A DNA stretch of 64,000 nt from Reyranella soli (lineage in GTDB: Bacteria; Pseudomonadota; Alphaproteobacteria; Reyranellales; Reyranellaceae): NCBI RefSeq assembly GCF_007992495.1, contig NZ_BKAJ01000016.1:1-64000 (forward strand), in the 5' to 3' direction. The position numbers were made by a program, and so were the translations under genes. Each line of letters begins with the position of its first letter. Positions within the stretch are counted from its first letter, which is position 1. The notes under the pieces are model-generated. The model was not told the origin of the DNA, did no database searches, and saw nothing but the letters and a program-made list of their open reading frames with translations. Below, piece after piece: positions 46,772-55,876 of this stretch.

Positions 46772-48226
46772 ATGACTTCCTTCCGTTTCACCCGACGTGG
46801 CCTTGCCGTGTCGGCTCTCGCCCTCGGGGCAATCGGCCTGACCGGCTCCAAGCTCCTGAAGGAGCCGGACGATTCCTTGCCGAAGACCCGCTTTCCAGAG
46901 GGCTTCCGCTGGGGAACGGCGACCTCGGCCTACCAGATCGAGGGCGCCACCGCGGTCGACGGCCGCGGCCCATCGATCTGGGACACTTTCGCCAGGCTGC
47001 CCGGCAAGATCCGCGACGGCACCAACGCCGACATCGCCGACGACCACTTTCACCTCTACAAGGAGGACGTGGCGCTGATGAAGGCGCTGGGCGTGAAGAC
47101 CTACCGCTTCTCGATCGCCTGGCCACGGATCTTTCCGGAGGGACGCGGCACGCCCAACCCGAAGGGCCTCGCCTTCTACCAGCGGCTGATCGACGAGCTT
47201 CTGGCCAACGACATAGAACCTTATGCCACGCTCTATCACTGGGACCTGCCACAGGCGCTGCAGGATCGCGGCGGCTGGCAATCGCGCGACACGGCGCAGG
47301 CCTTCGCCGACTACACCGCGCACATCGTGCGTGGACTCGGCGACAAGATCGGACGCTTCTTCACGCTGAATGAGATCCACGCCTTCGTCGACCTCGGCTA
47401 CGGCAAGGGCATCCATGCACCCGGGCTCACTCTCGCCGCGGCGCAGCTCAACCAGGCGCGTCATCATGCCGTGCTCGCCCACGGTCTCGGCGTGCAGGCG
47501 GCACGGGCCAACGGCCGCTCCGGCCTCAAGATCGGCCCGGCCGAGAACATCACGATCGCCCTGCCCGACGTCGAGACGCCGCAGAACATCCGCGCCGCAG
47601 AGCATGCGACGCGCGAGCTGAATGCGGCCTATCTCACCGTCATGCTGGAAGGCCGATATACCGACGCCTACCTCAAGGAGGCCGGCGCTGATGCGCCGCG
47701 CTTCACCGATGCCGACCTGAAGACGATCTCTACGCGAGTCGACTTCGTCGGCATCAACGTCTACGGGCCGGGGGCCTTCGTGCGGGAGCGCAGCGACGGG
47801 TCGGGTTACGCCCAGATGAAGCTGCCCGCCTCCTACCCGCATATGAAATCACCCTGGCTGGGCTTCGCGCCCCAGGCGCTGTACTGGGCGCCGCGCATGC
47901 TCCAGAAACTGTGGGCCGTGAAGGAGATCTACATCACCGAGAACGGCACCTCGGCCGCCGACGAGCCCGACGAGGACGGCCGGATCGATGACCTGGACCG
48001 CGTCATGTTCCTGCGCCAGTACCTCGACCAGTTGCAGCGCGCCATCAACGAGGGGGTGCCGGTACGCGGCTATTTCCTGTGGAGCCTCTTGGACAATTTC
48101 GAATGGGCCGACGGCTATGAGACGCGCTTCGGGCTGCACTATGTCGATTACAAGACGCAGAAGCGCACGCCCAAGCTCAGCGCCTCGTTCTACAAAAAGC
48201 TCATCGAGCGCAACGCGCTGGTGTAG
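46772..48226 (+). CDS. GH1 family beta-glucosidase with N-terminal export/anchor signal
   Basis: 484 residues. An N-terminal FTRRGLAVSALALGAIGLTG (residues 5-24) is a twin-arginine-like signal. The GH1 barrel follows: FPEGFRWGTATSAYQIEGA, the acid/base Glu in FFTLNEIHAF (family canon TLNEP, so Pro is Ile here), and the nucleophile in EIYITENGTSAADEPDEDG with RGYFLWSLLDNFEWADGY. It should cleave beta-glycosides, and export for this usually cytoplasmic family is uncommon. The ATG 46772 begins the signal; an upstream ATG/TTG region adds unrelated residues. Confidence 0.88.
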   Translation: MTSFRFTRRGLAVSALALGAIGLTGSKLLKEPDDSLPKTRFPEGFRWGTATSAYQIEGATAVDGRGPSIWDTFARLPGKIRDGTNADIADDHFHLYKEDVALMKALGVKTYRFSIAWPRIFPEGRGTPNPKGLAFYQRLIDELLANDIEPYATLYHWDLPQALQDRGGWQSRDTAQAFADYTAHIVRGLGDKIGRFFTLNEIHAFVDLGYGKGIHAPGLTLAAAQLNQARHHAVLAHGLGVQAARANGRSGLKIGPAENITIALPDVETPQNIRAAEHATRELNAAYLTVMLEGRYTDAYLKEAGADAPRFTDADLKTISTRVDFVGINVYGPGAFVRERSDGSGYAQMKLPASYPHMKSPWLGFAPQALYWAPRMLQKLWAVKEIYITENGTSAADEPDEDGRIDDLDRVMFLRQYLDQLQRAINEGVPVRGYFLWSLLDNFEWADGYETRFGLHYVDYKTQKRTPKLSASFYKKLIERNALV

Positions 48227-48287
48227 GCGGCAACCCAGGCGCCGGTCGGGTCGTTGGACTTCTCGCACAGCCGTCGCGAGGAGAAAG

Positions 48288-48746
48288 ATGTATCGACTGA
48301 AGGCCTTGGCGGGCGCGGCCGCGTTGGCCAGCCTCATGCTGCTGCCAGACCAGGCACTCGCGGACAACTGCCTCGACCGCGTCGAGCAGATGGCGGCTGC
48401 CTACGGCACCTCGACCGATCCGCCTACCATCCCGCCGGGCGAGATGAAGAAGCCCGTGACCCCGGACGACCTGGCGCGGTCGGGCGGCGTCGTCGAGCCG
48501 CCCACGACCACGGACCGTTCGGTGATCACCCCGCCACCCGATCACTCCGGCATGCCGACCATGCCCAACGTCGTTCGGCCCGATGCGAAAGACAGTCGTG
48601 TGCAAGCCCAGCGGCTCGGCGCGGCCGACATGTCCACTCTGCAGGCCGTGCTGGTCGCGGCGCGCGCCCAGGCCGAGCGCGGCATGGAGGCAGAGTGCCT
48701 GAACGGACTGCGCAAGGCCGAGCAGCTGATCGCGCACGCGCGCTGA
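48288..48746 (+). CDS. Small secreted protein of unknown function
   Basis: 152 residues: signal peptide about 1-25 (ALASLMLLPDQALAD), an early Cys (DNCLDRVEQ), a proline/threonine-rich linker of about 60 residues, then a helical end with a second Cys (GMEAECLNGLRKAEQL). The two cysteines probably form a disulfide that ties the termini together. I do not recognise the family. GAGGAGAAAG precedes the ATG. It lies 61 bases after the glycosidase and may be co-transcribed. Confidence 0.72.
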   Translation: MYRLKALAGAAALASLMLLPDQALADNCLDRVEQMAAAYGTSTDPPTIPPGEMKKPVTPDDLARSGGVVEPPTTTDRSVITPPPDHSGMPTMPNVVRPDAKDSRVQAQRLGAADMSTLQAVLVAARAQAERGMEAECLNGLRKAEQLIAHAR

Positions 48747-49149
48747 TAGTTCTACACAGCGGTTTTGACGGGCTCAAGCGCGCAGGATCGCGTTCGCGCG
48801 ACTCCGCAGCCAATGTCCGCGAGCCGTTGATGCACTGCGTTTTTGCGACCTGCCGTCCTCCGCACGCTGTCCCCTAAAAGGGGACAGAAACGACATGTCG
48901 CGTGCCCAGACGACGCAAAATTGACCCGGCAGGGCTGCCGCCGGGCACGATGGTATCGGATGAACGATGCATAGAGCAGAGCCGCCGAGAGGCGAGCGCA
49001 CGGTGAATATAACTTAAGTGCTTTTTGGAGTCAACTGCGGTGCTATTTTTGCGCTCCATAGGCCCTGTAGCGACGCAATTTCTCCGAGGTCGGGGACCGG
49101 TGCCAGCAGTGCTGGCAATCTCACCGGCCCCACGCCGGCTGCCTCCTCG
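48747..49149. other. Intergenic stretch without a supported gene
   Basis: About 400 bases of lower GC. It contains a perfect inverted repeat at 48867-48887 (arms CTGTCCCCT and AGGGGACAG, 3-base loop) and a second palindrome at 49101-49117 (TGCCAGCA, one base, TGCTGGCA), flanked by CCGGT and ACCGG. The latter may form a hairpin downstream of the aldolase stop. No reading frame here has a credible start and codon usage. Confidence 0.6.
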
Positions 49150-49905
49150 CTAGGCTTTCTTCTTGATCAATGCGGGATACATCACGGCGTCGCCGTGGGT
49201 CGCCATGTAGGCCAGCTCCTCGTCGGAGATGTATTCCGGCGTCTTGCCGTTCTGCGCACACAGCATCTCGACGATGATGTTGCGCTTGATCTCGCTCACC
49301 AGCACGCAGGTGCGGTGATAGGCCTCCGACACGCTGCGGCCCAGCACGGTGAAGCCGTGGCGCTTCATGATGATGCAGTTGGTGTCCTGGATGAACGTCT
49401 TGATCGGCGCCACGTCCTCCTCGACGTTGACGCTGGCCGGCAGGTAGTGCGCCGGCTTCTGCATCAGGTAGCCGTAGGTCAGGCTGTAGGAGCGGATGGT
49501 GTCGTAGCCCGCCGCCATGAAGGCGATCATCTCGTCGTGATGCAGGTGGATCACGCAGTTGACGTCGGGCCGCAGGCGCAGGATCTCGCGGTTCATCTGA
49601 TGGCCGACCGTGGTCGCCCGCTCGCCGCGCAGGATGCGGCCGAACGGAATGTCGGTGATCACCAGATCCTCCGCCTCGACCTCCTCGAGGCTGATGCCCT
49701 GCGGCTTGGCATAGCACACGCCATGCTCGTGCCCGGGATGGGCGACGCGGATCACCATGCCGCCGACGCTCGAATTGACCAGCCCGCGCGCCGCCAGGCG
49801 ATGGGCGTAGGTGACGTAGCTTTTGGTCACCTTGGGGTCGAACTGGACGTCGGGGTCGGGCGTCAGCTCGTTGACCTTGAACGCGACAGGCGTTGTTCCA
49901 TCCAT
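49150..49905 (-). CDS. Class II aldolase/adducin-family protein
   Basis: 251 residues. The zinc histidines are expected in NCVIHLHHDEMIAFMA (HLH) and the later MKRHGFTVLGRSVSEAY. GLVNSSVGGMVIRVAHPG matches the phosphate/substrate loop region. Relatives act on L-fuculose or ribulose phosphates, or are decarboxylases in aromatic pathways. The ATG at 49905 gives MDGTTPVAF and lies 11 bases after the receptor stop with GGAGAAC upstream. Co-transcribed with that receptor. Confidence 0.9.
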   Translation of the reverse strand: MDGTTPVAFKVNELTPDPDVQFDPKVTKSYVTYAHRLAARGLVNSSVGGMVIRVAHPGHEHGVCYAKPQGISLEEVEAEDLVITDIPFGRILRGERATTVGHQMNREILRLRPDVNCVIHLHHDEMIAFMAAGYDTIRSYSLTYGYLMQKPAHYLPASVNVEEDVAPIKTFIQDTNCIIMKRHGFTVLGRSVSEAYHRTCVLVSEIKRNIIVEMLCAQNGKTPEYISDEELAYMATHGDAVMYPALIKKKA

Positions 49906-49916
49906 GGTGTTCTCCT

Positions 49917-50906
49917 CTATTCCGTCGGCTTGATGCCGAGACGACCGGCCAGCGCGCGCAGCTCCTCGGTCTGCTTTGCCATGGCGGCTGCGAACGCCGC
50001 CGGCGTCGACATGACGGGCTCGACGTCCATGGCGCGCAAGGACGCCAGCCCATCGTCGGTCGAGAAGGCGGGCGCCAGCGCCTTGTGGATGCGCGCGGCA
50101 ATCTCGCCCGGCAGGCCGGCCGGCCCTACGACGCCGTACCAGAAGACGGCGTCGAAGCCCTTCACGCCGAGACTGTCGAACGTCGGCACTTTGGGCAGCA
50201 CCGGCGACGGCCGGGTGACGGCAAAGCCCGTCAGCCGCCCCTCGCGCACCAAGCCGGCCGAGCCCGACGGATTGTCGAGCATCACCGCGACGGTGCCGTT
50301 CATCAGCTCGGGGTAGGCCAGCGCCGATCCCTTGTAGGGGACGTCGACCATCTCGATGCCGGCCAGAAGCTCGAACTGCTTGGTGAGCAGGTAGCCCAGC
50401 GTCGAGACGCCGACCGAGGCGCAGTTCATCTTCCCCGCCTTGGCTTTGGCGGCGGCGATGAAGCTCGCGAGGTCGGTCGCACCCGCGGCCGGCCCGCCAA
50501 TCAGGATGTAGGGCGTGGTGCCCAGCATGGTGATGGCGGTGAAGGATCTTATCGGATCGTAGGGCAGGTCCTTGCGGAACACCGGAGCGGCGGAGTGGCT
50601 CGACGCCGTGGCGATGCCGATCGTGTAGCCGTCGGGCTCGGCCTTGGCGACGACATCGCTGCCGATGGTGCCGCCCGCGCCGGGGCGGATCTCGACGATG
50701 ACGGGAACGCCCAGCGCCTCCGACAGGCGCTGCATGGCGCGCCGCCCGATCGTGTCGGTGCCGCCGCCGGGCGGCAGCGGCACGATGCAGCGGATGGGCT
50801 TGGCTGGCCAAGCCGCCTGGGCGCGGCCGACGGCAGGAAGGGCCAGGGGCGCAACAACTGTCGCCGCGGCTGTCTTGAGGATGGTGCGACGCGTTCTACC
50901 GATCAT
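49917..50906 (-). CDS. Bug/TctC-family periplasmic solute receptor
   Basis: 329 residues. The signal peptide MIGRTRRTILKTAAATVVAP includes an RR pair and ends near VGRAQA; the mature start PAKPIRCIVPLPPGGGTDTI is the family hallmark, then VPVIVEIRPGAGGTIG and YDPIRSFTAITML. No membrane subunits nearby. Followed 11 bases later by the aldolase gene, suggesting the pair handles one carboxylic substrate. ATG at 50906; the longer upstream frame is antisense noise. Confidence 0.92.
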   Translation of the reverse strand: MIGRTRRTILKTAAATVVAPLALPAVGRAQAAWPAKPIRCIVPLPPGGGTDTIGRRAMQRLSEALGVPVIVEIRPGAGGTIGSDVVAKAEPDGYTIGIATASSHSAAPVFRKDLPYDPIRSFTAITMLGTTPYILIGGPAAGATDLASFIAAAKAKAGKMNCASVGVSTLGYLLTKQFELLAGIEMVDVPYKGSALAYPELMNGTVAVMLDNPSGSAGLVREGRLTGFAVTRPSPVLPKVPTFDSLGVKGFDAVFWYGVVGPAGLPGEIAARIHKALAPAFSTDDGLASLRAMDVEPVMSTPAAFAAAMAKQTEELRALAGRLGIKPTE

Positions 50907-50938
50907 GCAGTCATTGTCGCGCCGAATTGACGCCCACG

Positions 50939-51217
50939 CTACTTCGGCTTCGCTCCTGCTTCGCCGGGCGAGATCAGCTTGATGCCGCCGACCGTCAGCG
51001 TGATCGATGACGGCGGATCGCCATCGGCGCGCAGCCACCCCTTGGCGACCGCGACGCGGATTGCGGCGTCGATGGCGTCCCTGTTCGCAGTGCCGAGCCT
51101 GGTTTGAACTTTGTCGACATGAGTCCAGGTAGGAGGCGGTCGGCGTCCGGTCAGCTCGTGCACTGCGGACAGCAGGGAAGAAAGAAACTGTGCGGGATTT
51201 GGGGACGGCATGGCCAT
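50939..51217 (-). CDS. Hypothetical protein, possible winged-helix-like
   Basis: 92 residues: MAMPSPNPAQFLSSLLSAVH, then THVDKVQTRLGTANRDAIDA, AIRVAVAKGWLRADGDPPSS and ITLTVGGIKLISPG. A helical body ending in a beta-wing-like ITLTVGGIKL is suggestive of a small winged helix, but I recognise no family. The ATG at 51217 (GCCATGCC context) is preferred over the earlier frame opening. It follows the 263-residue unknown gene by 38 bases on the same strand and may be its operon partner. Confidence 0.55.
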   Translation of the reverse strand: MAMPSPNPAQFLSSLLSAVHELTGRRPPPTWTHVDKVQTRLGTANRDAIDAAIRVAVAKGWLRADGDPPSSITLTVGGIKLISPGEAGAKPK

Positions 51218-51255
51218 CGCCCGACTATAGGTTGCCCCGCTCGATCGGCCTAGGA

Positions 51256-52047
51256 CTACAACATCTTGACCACCCGCATCGTACCTGCGGGCCACGCCGT
51301 CTTTGCCCCGATTTTTGCTTGAACATCTTTGATGAATTTTGGCTCGAAGTCGTTGAGCTTCTTCAACGCTGCCGCTTTTGCCGGCGCAGGGTCATCGTCG
51401 TCCGGCAGGGGTGGCGTGCTATCGTCAACGATGAAGATGCAACCGTTCGTATCTTCCTCTTTGTGGATATCGACCATGATCGAGCGGCCTTTGTAGTAGT
51501 TCTTGCTGTCGTCGACCTGCAGGCCGTAATACTTCACTTCGAAGTTGGCGTTGTGATACAGGTTCACCTTGCAGTTGTCCCAGGCTGCGAGAACCTTGGT
51601 AGCTGCGTCTTCGCTCCATCCATGAAAACCGGGCGGTGGCGGCGGCGGAATGGTGATCGACAGCGGTCTGATGAGCAGAGCCGAGCTCACGAAGTTGCCG
51701 TGCCCATCGAATGCCGCGAGCAGATTCGTCATATCAAAAACCATCTTGGTCCCGTCCCCACCCGAGGTGGTCGAACCTCCGGACTCTACGCGGCTGGCGT
51801 CGACGCCCGAGAAAATGGCGCTATCGAGAAAGCCTTCAGCACCACCCGTAAGGAAGAAGAATTGCAGTCCACGGGTCAGGGCTTTCACTTCCACCGTGTC
51901 GCGCGACATCAACTTGATGAGCTGCTTGATGTAGTCGCCTTTGCGAAAATCTACTCGATCGCTGTTCCTTACGTCGGAATCCATGATCTTCAAGTCGTAG
52001 GTTCGCTTTACCGATGCGGCCGGGGATTTCGAATAATCCATACCCAT
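51256..52047 (-). CDS. Hypothetical protein, atypical composition
   Basis: 263 residues without signal peptide or membrane helix. Visible features are a polar N-terminus, LTRGLQFFFLTGGAEGFLDS, a poly-proline run (SITIPPPPPPGFHGWSED), VKYYGLQVDDSKNYYKGRS and an acidic DDSTPPLPDDDDPAPAK linker before a Lys-rich end. Its base composition is clearly less GC-rich than the neighbours, with many A/T third positions, which suggests recent acquisition. I do not recognise it. It lies between prfB and a small unknown gene. Confidence 0.72.
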   Translation of the reverse strand: MGMDYSKSPAASVKRTYDLKIMDSDVRNSDRVDFRKGDYIKQLIKLMSRDTVEVKALTRGLQFFFLTGGAEGFLDSAIFSGVDASRVESGGSTTSGGDGTKMVFDMTNLLAAFDGHGNFVSSALLIRPLSITIPPPPPPGFHGWSEDAATKVLAAWDNCKVNLYHNANFEVKYYGLQVDDSKNYYKGRSIMVDIHKEEDTNGCIFIVDDSTPPLPDDDDPAPAKAAALKKLNDFEPKFIKDVQAKIGAKTAWPAGTMRVVKML

Positions 52048-52209
52048 ACCAGGGCGCTCCTCTGATCACGGGTCGCGGGAGAGGCAACAGGCGCCGTGGA
52101 GGCCCTGCCCCTTTGGGGAAGCGAGCAGAGCGACTACGGCATCGCTCTCGCGCAGGTTGCAACAGTGTCAGAAAACCGTGGCGCAAAAATGACCGGCTGC
52201 GTTCCAGCT

Positions 52210-53332
52210 CTAGGCCGCTTCCTTGTCGTTGCCCTCGCCGACGCGCGCGGCGAGCGAGGCCGCCATGAATTCGTCGAGGTCGCCGTCGAGCACCTTCTGC
52301 GGGTCGGAGCGTTCGACGTTGGTGCGCAGGTCCTTCACCATCTGATAGGGCTGCAGCACGTAGGAGCGGATCTGGTGGCCCCAGCCGATGTCGGTTTTGC
52401 TGGCCTCGGCCTCCAGACGCTCGGCCTCGCGCTTCTGCAACTCGACCTCGTAGAGGCGCGCCTTCAGCATCTGCATGGCCTTGGCGCGGTTCTGGTGCTG
52501 TGAGCGCTCCTGCTGGACGGCGACGGCGATGCCGGTCGGGATGTGCGTGATGCGCACCGCCGAGTCCGTCTTGTTGACATGCTGGCCGCCCGCGCCCGAG
52601 GCACGATAGGTGTCGACGCGCAGGTCCTTGTCGAGAATCTCGATCTCGATGTTGTCGTCGACCTCGGGATAGACCCAGACCGAGGCGAACGAGGTCTGGC
52701 GCCGCGCATTGCCGTCGAACGGCGAGATGCGCACCAGCCGGTGCACGCCCGATTCGGTCTTGAGCCAGCCGTAGGCGTTGGGGCCCTCGACCTTGAAGGC
52801 GCACGACTTGATGCCGGCCTCTTCGCCGGCGCTCTCCTCCAGCCAGCTCACCTTGAAGCCGCGGCGCTCGGCCCAGCGCGTGTACATGCGGCCCAGCATC
52901 TCGGCCCAGTCCTGCGCCTCGGTACCGCCGGCGCCGGCATTGAGCTCGACATAGGCGTTGTTGCCGTCGGCCTCGCCCGACAGCAGCGTCTCGAGACGCG
53001 CCTTCGCCGCTTCGGCGCGGGCCTCGGCCAGCGCCTTCTCGGCGTCGGCGATCATGGCCTCGTCCTTCTCGGCCTCGGCCATCTCGATCAGGCCGACATT
53101 GTCGTCGACGGCGGCGCGCAGGCGCTTGATGGTGGCGATGGCGGATTCGAGCTTGGTGCGCTCCTTCATCACCGCCTGGGCCTGCTTCTGGTCGTTCCAC
53201 AGCGCCGGATCCTCGGCGCGTGCGTTCAGCTCATCCAGACGTACGACAGCCCTGTCGTAGTCAAAGACGCCTCCTCAGGAGCGCCAGCGACTCCTCGATC
53301 TCGTTGACCATGGCTTGGGCTTCGGCACGCAT
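52210..53332 (-). CDS. prfB: Peptide chain release factor 2 (with programmed +1 frameshift)
   Basis: Release factor RF2, about 373 residues after frameshifting, recognises UGA and UAA stops. The 23-codon first frame starts at ATG 53332 and ends LALLRRRL before an in-frame TGA. The second frame continues [20 protein letters not shown] to the stop at 52210. The GGQ-containing motif [16 protein letters not shown] and the SPF anticodon-like loop ([11 protein letters not shown]) are present. Low RF2 levels favour the shift, so the protein controls its own synthesis. Confidence 0.95.
53260..53275 (-). other. prfB: prfB programmed +1 frameshift site
   Basis: On the minus strand: AGGAGG, CGT, then CTT TGA C. 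The internal ribosome-binding-like AGGAGG (53270-53275) sits 3 bases before CTT, and the in-frame TGA is 53261-53263. Skipping one T gives CTT GAC, joining codon 23 to the main frame. This is the arrangement known from E. coli prfB (AGGGGG...CTTTGAC). Confidence 0.95.
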
Positions 53333-53347
53333 TCTTCAGCTCGCTGA

Positions 53348-55825
53348 CTAGTAAGTCTCACCCGTGCCCGAGAGACCCGGGCGTCGGCCGCCGCCCGCCT
53401 GCTGCGGGCCGCCGGGGTCTATACCGGACCAGGGCCCCGATCCGTCAAGCAGCGTCTGGTTGAAGCCCTCGCTGCCGGGCTCGGTGCCGGGCTTGAAGAC
53501 CTCGTCGATCGTGCCGCCCTCGTAGGTGAACTTCACCATGCGCAGGCCGGGCGGGATGCGGAACGGCGTCGGCGCCTTGCCCTTGAAGATCTCCTTGGCC
53601 ATCGCCTCGTAGATCGGCGCGGCGTTGCCGCCGCCGGTCTCGAGATTGCCGTGGCCGAGCGTCTTGGGCTCGTCGAAGCCGATATAGATGCCGATGGTGA
53701 TGTCGGGCGTCGAGCCCAGGAACCAGTTGTCGCGCGCGTCGTTGGTCGTGCCGGTCTTGCCGGCGATCGGCCGGCCGAGCGCCGCCAGGCGGCCGGCGGT
53801 GCCGCGCGTGGTCACGCCCAGCATCATGTGCACGACCTGATAGACCGATGCGGGATCGTGGAACGGCTTGCGCGAATCGACGATCTCGGGCGCGGCCGGC
53901 TTGTTGCCGCCCGCCTGCTCGCCGCAGCCGCGGCAGGCGCGCGGCTCGTGGCGATAGACGGTCTTGCCGTTGCGGTCCTGGACGCGGTCGACCAGCGAGG
54001 GCGTGATCTCGAGCGCGCCGTTGGCCAGCATGGCGTAGGCCATGGTCATGCGCAGCAACGTCGTCTCGCCGGCGCCCAGCGCCATCGGCAGGTAGGCGCC
54101 CATCTGGTCGACGACGCCAAATTCCTTGGCGACCTCGACCACCTTCTTCATGCCGATCTGCTGGGCCATGCGCACGGTCATGAGGTTGCGCGACAGCTCC
54201 AGGCCTCGGCGTACCGTCGTCGGCCCGAGATAGTCGCCGCCGTAATTCTTGGGCGTCCACACCGGCTGGCCGTAGCCGGGATCGTAGGAGAACGGCGCGT
54301 CGAGCACGATCGAGGCCGGCGTAAAGCCGTTGTCCATGGCCGCGAGATAGACGAACGGCTTGAACGACGAGCCAGGCTGGCGCGCCGCCTGGACGGCGCG
54401 GTTGAACTGGCTGCGGGCGTAGGACCAGCCGCCCGACATGGCGAGCACGCGACCGGTCTGCGTATCCATCACCACCACGCCGCCTTCGACGTTGGGCACC
54501 TGGCGCAGCCCATAGGTCCTGGGCGCATAGGGCTTGGCGTTCTGGCCGGAGGGCTTCTCGACCTTCTCGACCACGATCACGTCGCCGACATTGACGACAT
54601 CCTTCGGGCTGCGCGGCGGCGCGCCGGTGCGCTGCTCGGCCAGGGTCGGTGCGGCCCAGGTCATCTCGGCGAAGGGCACGGTGCCCTCGCCGCCCCCTCC
54701 ATCGCTTGAGGGCAGGCCGACGATCTGCACGGCCTGCGGCTCGACCTTGCTGACAACGGCCAGCTGCCAGGTCGATGGACCGCCGAGCGGCCGGCGCTGG
54801 GCGATGCGGGCGAACTCCTCCTCCCACACGCTCATGTCGGGGATCTTGGCGTACGGCCCGCGCCAGCCATGGCGGCGGTCGTAGGTGATGAGGCCCTCGC
54901 GCAGCGCGTTGTCGGCGACCGCCTGGATGGCGGGATCGAGGGTCGTCGAGACGGTGAGCCCGCCTTCGTAGAGGCCCTTCTCGCCGTAGGCGGCCATCAG
55001 GTTGCGGCGCACTTCCTCGGCGAAGAAGTCGGCCTGCACGACCTCGGTGTTGCCGCGGCGGCGGTACTGCAGCTTCTCGGCCTTGGCCTGCTGCATCTCG
55101 GCCTGGGTGATGTAGCCGTCGTCGAGCATACGGCCCAGCACGTAGTCGCGCCGGGCGTAGGCTTCCTTCTCATTGCGCGCGATGTTGTAGCGGTTCGGCG
55201 CCTTGGGCAGCGCGGCGAGATAGGCGATCTCCGACAGCGTCAGCTCGTCGAGCGAGCGGTCGAAGTAGTTGATCGCCGCCTGGGCCACGCCGTAGTTGCC
55301 CGAACCGAGATAGATCTCATTGAGATAGAGCTCGAGGATGCGCTCCTTCGAGTAGGTCTCCTCGATGCGGAAGGCGAGGATGGCTTCGCGGATCTTGCGC
55401 GCCAGGGTCGCCTGGTTGGAGAGCAGGAAGTTCTTGGCGACCTGCTGCGTCAGCCCGGACGCCCCCTCCGGCCGCTTGCCGGGATTGGCGACGTTTGCCA
55501 CCACGGCGCGCAACACGCCGATGAAGTCGACACCGGGATGGGAGAAGAAGCGCTGGTCCTCGGCCGCGACGAAGGCCTCCAGCACGCGCTTGGGCATGGC
55601 GGCCACCGGCACGAACACGCGCTTCTCGCGCGCATACTCGGCCAACAGACGGCCGTCGGACGCATAGAGGCGTGACGAGATCGCCGGCTGGTAGTCGGCG
55701 AGTTGCTTGTGGTCGGGCAAACCGTGGCTGAAGTGCCAGAAGAGGCCTGCCACGGTGCCGGTGCCAACGATCAGAGCGGCCGTCGCAAAGGCCAGCAGGA
55801 TTTTGAAAAGGTTCAGCACTTTCAT
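53348..55825 (-). CDS. mrcA: Penicillin-binding protein 1A (bifunctional)
   Basis: 825 residues. A single N-terminal membrane helix (about 8-30), a glycosyltransferase-51 domain with the catalytic Glu in AAEDQRFFSHPGVDFIG, and a transpeptidase domain with SxxK in RQPGSSFKPF, SRN in LELSRNLMTVR and KTG in GKTGTTNDARDNWF. It polymerises and cross-links peptidoglycan from the periplasmic face. The C-terminus ends in a short Gly/Pro-rich tail. Downstream of the amidase gene on the same strand, so the two cell-wall genes may be co-transcribed. Confidence 0.95.
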   Translation of the reverse strand: MKVLNLFKILLAFATAALIVGTGTVAGLFWHFSHGLPDHKQLADYQPAISSRLYASDGRLLAEYAREKRVFVPVAAMPKRVLEAFVAAEDQRFFSHPGVDFIGVLRAVVANVANPGKRPEGASGLTQQVAKNFLLSNQATLARKIREAILAFRIEETYSKERILELYLNEIYLGSGNYGVAQAAINYFDRSLDELTLSEIAYLAALPKAPNRYNIARNEKEAYARRDYVLGRMLDDGYITQAEMQQAKAEKLQYRRRGNTEVVQADFFAEEVRRNLMAAYGEKGLYEGGLTVSTTLDPAIQAVADNALREGLITYDRRHGWRGPYAKIPDMSVWEEEFARIAQRRPLGGPSTWQLAVVSKVEPQAVQIVGLPSSDGGGGEGTVPFAEMTWAAPTLAEQRTGAPPRSPKDVVNVGDVIVVEKVEKPSGQNAKPYAPRTYGLRQVPNVEGGVVVMDTQTGRVLAMSGGWSYARSQFNRAVQAARQPGSSFKPFVYLAAMDNGFTPASIVLDAPFSYDPGYGQPVWTPKNYGGDYLGPTTVRRGLELSRNLMTVRMAQQIGMKKVVEVAKEFGVVDQMGAYLPMALGAGETTLLRMTMAYAMLANGALEITPSLVDRVQDRNGKTVYRHEPRACRGCGEQAGGNKPAAPEIVDSRKPFHDPASVYQVVHMMLGVTTRGTAGRLAALGRPIAGKTGTTNDARDNWFLGSTPDITIGIYIGFDEPKTLGHGNLETGGGNAAPIYEAMAKEIFKGKAPTPFRIPPGLRMVKFTYEGGTIDEVFKPGTEPGSEGFNQTLLDGSGPWSGIDPGGPQQAGGGRRPGLSGTGETY

Positions 55826-55876
55826 TTCTTGTACGCGGCCAACCCTAGGGGCAGCAACGGCGAGCGTGAAAGAAAG

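Noticed and set aside
48774..49001. 75-residue minus-strand frame in the gap after 48746
   Set aside because: No ribosome-binding site, no recognisable motif, and it runs through the GTCCCC palindrome; coding is not supported.
51836..53200. Minus-strand frame of about 450 residues across prfB
   Set aside because: Overlaps prfB in another frame and runs through repetitive Arg-rich sequence; RF2 motifs explain the region.
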